This document shows, piece after piece, positions 61,886-64,000 of a stretch of DNA of 64,000 nt; position 1 is the first letter of the stretch; every line of letters begins with the position of its first letter. The notes beneath the pieces were generated by a model that worked only from the letters and a program-made list of their open reading frames with translations, was not told the DNA's origin and did not search any database. Origin of the DNA: Halorubrum aethiopicum (lineage in GTDB: Archaea; Halobacteriota; Halobacteria; Halobacteriales; Haloferacaceae); NCBI RefSeq assembly GCF_001542905.1, contig NZ_LOAJ01000001.1, positions 2,294,001-2,358,000 on the forward strand, read 5' to 3'. The position numbers were made by a program, and so were the translations under genes.

Positions 61886-62152
61886 TCGGACTTCTGTCCC
61901 GCACGACTCCGCCCCGCACCTCACACCTCCCCAGCCTCGCTGCTCGCGGCTCGCGGCTTCGCCGCTCGCTTATCGAGGTACTCACCTCGTTCGTACCTCG
62001 CCACGCTCGCCGCGTCCAGCGAGAATCGAAGATTCTCTGGCAGCCGGCGGCTCCGCCGCCGGCGACCTCGTGGGTTGCTCGCGCCCTGCCGGGCGCTCTC
62101 AGGCGCAGGGCGAGAGCGAAGCTCTCGCTTGAAGCCGGCGCAAAGCGCCGGC
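61886..62152 (+). repeat. Dispersed intergenic repeat, copy C, with six hairpins
   Basis: The gap 61840-62208 has no supported gene. It contains the block CCCCGCACCTCACACCTCCC shared with copies A and B. A row of perfect hairpins follows: 61953-61965 (TTC loop), 62021-62037 (GAA loop), 62043-62063 (nine-base-pair stem, TCC loop), 62081-62096 (TGCC loop), 62110-62128 (GAA loop) and 62134-62152 (AAA loop). The open frames here are considered spurious. Confidence 0.8.
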
Positions 62153-62208
62153 GACGCCACCGGGTTCGCTTTATGAACGATCGTCGTCGTCGCCTCGCTC
62201 CGAGACGC

Positions 62209-63255
62209 TCACTGCCCGATCCCGTTCGCGGAGATGATCCGCCGGACGCCGAGATACGCCACGGCCGCGAGCGTGGCGTAGACGGCGACGGTCAGCGTCG
62301 TCGCCGGGTCGGCGCTGTCGATGGCGAGTCGCGCGACCGCGTTCGTCGGGCCGCCCGCCATCGCGGTCGCGCCGCCGAAGAGGACGAGCACGGCGACCGA
62401 GTAGAGGAACTGGGCGGCCCGGCGGTCGGGCGCGGCCGCGGCGATCCCCGCGGCGACCCCGACGACCAGCGTCGTCAGCGCGGTCATGAGGAGGAGGATC
62501 GTCGGGACGTTGGCGACCGACGTCCCGTTGAGTTCGAGGAGCAGGAGCCACAGCAGGGCCTGTCCGGGCGCGATCGCGACCGCCGCGAGCGCCTTCCCGT
62601 CGACGATCTCGCCGATCGTCACGGGCGCGACCCGCAGCAGCTCGAGCGTCCCGCGATCCAACTCCTCCGTGATCGAGTCGACGACGAGCGACCCCGAGAT
62701 GAACACGGGAAGGAACACCAACACCGGGATCAACACGGTGTAGGTGAACGTGAAGTACGGGCTGGAGCCGGTCGATTCGGGGACGGGGAGCGGCGGCCGG
62801 GTCAGCGACTCCGCCCGCTCGACGCGCTCGATCCGCTCGTAGGTGCGCAACAGGTCCCGCAGCTGGACGACGATCACCGTGGTCTCGACGGTGGCGTCGG
62901 GCGCGGTCACCGCGACCGATATCCGCCCCGAGTCCTCCCGCGTCGCTATCGCCACCGCGTCGACGGCGTTTCCGTCGAAGGCGTTCCGGGCGGCGGCGGC
63001 GTCCTCGTAGGGCGTCACCGACGCGCCGGGCACCTCCGCGGCGGCGCGTTCGAGGTCCGCGATCGCGTCGCCGGCGGCCGCGACCTCGACCTCCGCGCCG
63101 TCGAGCGCGCCGGGGTCGTACATCGAGACGAGCCCGACGACGAGGAACGACGAGAACGCGGCGATGAACAGCTGGATCGCGATCGCGAGCAGGATCGTCT
63201 TCTCCGCGCGGAGCCCGGCGATCTCGCGTCTCGCGACCGTGAGTCGGCTACCCAT
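62209..63255 (-). CDS. ABC-2-type transporter permease
   Basis: The 348-residue membrane protein starts MGSRLTVARREIAGLRAEK, which is typical of ABC-2 permeases, and has one N-terminal segment, a soluble extracellular part of about 130 residues, and five or six C-terminal segments including LIPVLVFLPVFISGSLVVDSI and LDRGTLELLRVAPV. ABC-2 systems usually export lipids, drugs or proteins; no ATPase gene lies downstream in the window, and it probably lies upstream, beyond the right edge. Its start overlaps the upstream gene by 8 nt. Confidence 0.9.
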   Translation of the reverse strand: MGSRLTVARREIAGLRAEKTILLAIAIQLFIAAFSSFLVVGLVSMYDPGALDGAEVEVAAAGDAIADLERAAAEVPGASVTPYEDAAAARNAFDGNAVDAVAIATREDSGRISVAVTAPDATVETTVIVVQLRDLLRTYERIERVERAESLTRPPLPVPESTGSSPYFTFTYTVLIPVLVFLPVFISGSLVVDSITEELDRGTLELLRVAPVTIGEIVDGKALAAVAIAPGQALLWLLLLELNGTSVANVPTILLLMTALTTLVVGVAAGIAAAAPDRRAAQFLYSVAVLVLFGGATAMAGGPTNAVARLAIDSADPATTLTVAVYATLAAVAYLGVRRIISANGIGQ

Positions 63256-64000
63256 GGAGGCTCACCACCCCGAAGTTGTACGCGGCGTGGACCAGCGTTG
63301 CGGCCGCGAGCGCGAGGACGTACCTCGTCCGGTCCCGTCGCGCGCCGACCGCCGACAGCGACGCGGTGACGCCGTGGAGCGCGAGCGGCGCGAGGAAGAG
63401 CCCGGCGAGGAGGAGCGGCGAGAGCCCCGCCACGCCCGCGACGGAGCCGAAGGCGGCGCGGCCGACGTACAGCTCCGTGAGCCCGACCGCCTGGACCACC
63501 GCGGTCGCCTTCTCCGCGAGGAAGAAGCCGAGCCCGGAGGCGAGCCCGACCGCGAGCGCGACCCGGTCGGTCCGGGCGAAGACGCCGCGTTCGAACCCGG
63601 CGTAGAGGTGGACGCTCTTCGCGACCTCCTCGACGAACGCGATGACGACGAGCAGAACGGGGATCGAGACGGTGATCGGCAGCGCGAACAGCACCGCGAC
63701 CGCGAGCAGCTCCGCGACGAAGACGAACGGGATCGTACACGCGGTGAGGAACGCGACCGCGGCGGGCCCGCGGGCCCGTCTCGGGATCCGGGCCGCGACC
63801 CCCGTCGCCGGCGACTCGCGGACGCCCTCGCCGACCGCCGAGAGCCGGACCGCGAGCGCGTCGAGGAACTTGCGGGTCACCGGCTTCTGGGTGAACAGGT
63901 CCTCCTCGCGGTAGACGCCGAGCCCGAGCCCGAAGAGCAGGGCGGCGGCGACCGCGGTCGGCCCGGTCGCGAACAGGAACTCGCCGACCGAGATCGCCTC
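63248..64000 (-). CDS. PrsW-type intramembrane protease, N-terminal part beyond the window
   Basis: The frame is open to base 64000, so only the C-terminal 250 residues are seen. Eight or so hydrophobic segments are present. FVEEVAKS fits the EExxK-type signature of PrsW glutamic peptidases, with later HGVTASLS and LVHAAYNFG providing His-containing motifs of the CPBP/PrsW group. It is followed by the ABC-2 permease with an 8-nt overlap, so the two are cotranscribed. The internal GTG at 63880 is not the start because the frame before it also encodes membrane-like sequence. Confidence 0.85.
   Translation of the reverse strand, partial: EAISVGEFLFATGPTAVAAALLFGLGLGVYREEDLFTQKPVTRKFLDALAVRLSAVGEGVRESPATGVAARIPRRARGPAAVAFLTACTIPFVFVAELLAVAVLFALPITVSIPVLLVVIAFVEEVAKSVHLYAGFERGVFARTDRVALAVGLASGLGFFLAEKATAVVQAVGLTELYVGRAAFGSVAGVAGLSPLLLAGLFLAPLALHGVTASLSAVGARRDRTRYVLALAAATLVHAAYNFGVVSLHG

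Noticed and set aside
61656-62132. 158-residue open frame through repeat copy C
   Set aside because: It starts inside the HxHPPP gene in another frame and ends in the hairpin repeat; no coding signal.
1-64000. tRNA, rRNA, CRISPR arrays, prophage, complete insertion sequences
   Set aside because: No cloverleaf-like TPsiC signatures, regular spacer-repeat arrays, integrase, capsid or transposase genes were seen.

Overview
The window is chromosomal DNA of a halophilic archaeon (class Halobacteria), most like Halorubrum or a close relative. The evidence is very high GC with strong GC3, acidic proteins, twin-arginine lipoprotein signals, and archaeal information-processing genes (SBDS-type ribosome factor, RNase P component 4, a Trm112-like protein, an Orc1/Cdc6-like ATPase). 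Many genes have a TATA-like box about 27 nt before an ATG or GTG start, which means leaderless transcripts. There are no rRNA or tRNA genes, CRISPR arrays, prophages or complete insertion sequences. The genus is an inference.

Layout. 1-349: a dispersed repeat (copy A). 350-8240: purM, a site-2-type protease with a TraB protein, a membrane-tethered winged-helix regulator, a DUF151 nuclease-like protein, a hotdog thioesterase, a DUF123 protein, a DCC-family protein and a serine hydrolase. 8283-13044: a CUT1-type sugar ABC importer (ATPase, two permeases, binding lipoprotein). 13424-16797: a zinc/manganese-type ABC importer (znuB, znuC and a frameshifted znuA). 16910-19304: alpha/beta hydrolase, YbaK-type editing protein and SBDS. 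19437-23056: an unrecognised cassette of leader peptide, helix-hairpin-helix protein and an 887-residue protein. 23126-25852: small zinc finger, FG-GAP/ASPIC protein and DICT-domain sensor. 25931-33659: divergent glpABC and glpK-membrane protein loci for glycerol catabolism.

33676-45453: small membrane proteins, an Orc1/Cdc6-like protein, phosphoglycolate phosphatase, RNase P component 4, Trm112-like protein, repeat copy B, thioredoxin, a frameshifted nitric oxide reductase, cysteine synthase, two exported proteins and a major facilitator transporter. 45515-59108: acetamidase/formamidase, PHP hydrolase, sugar-acid dehydratase of the enolase superfamily, TRAM protein, geranylgeranyl-reductase-type flavoprotein, DUF255 protein, purD, an acyltransferase, surE, grpE and menD. 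59181-61839: a MarR-type/MazF-like toxin-antitoxin pair whose toxin carries an early stop codon, a DUF2797 protein, and a second two-gene winged-helix module. 61886-62152: repeat copy C. 62209-64000: an ABC-2 permease and a PrsW-type protease that runs off the window.

How it fits together. The cell described is a heterotroph. It uses glycerol (glpABC oxidises glycerol-3-phosphate, glpK makes it), imports sugars, degrades a sugar acid, and may reduce nitric oxide when oxygen is low. The most unusual material is the 19.4-23.1 kb cassette, the intergenic elements built of hairpins with three-base loops, the broken toxin, and two frameshifts that each look like loss of one G from a run of five.
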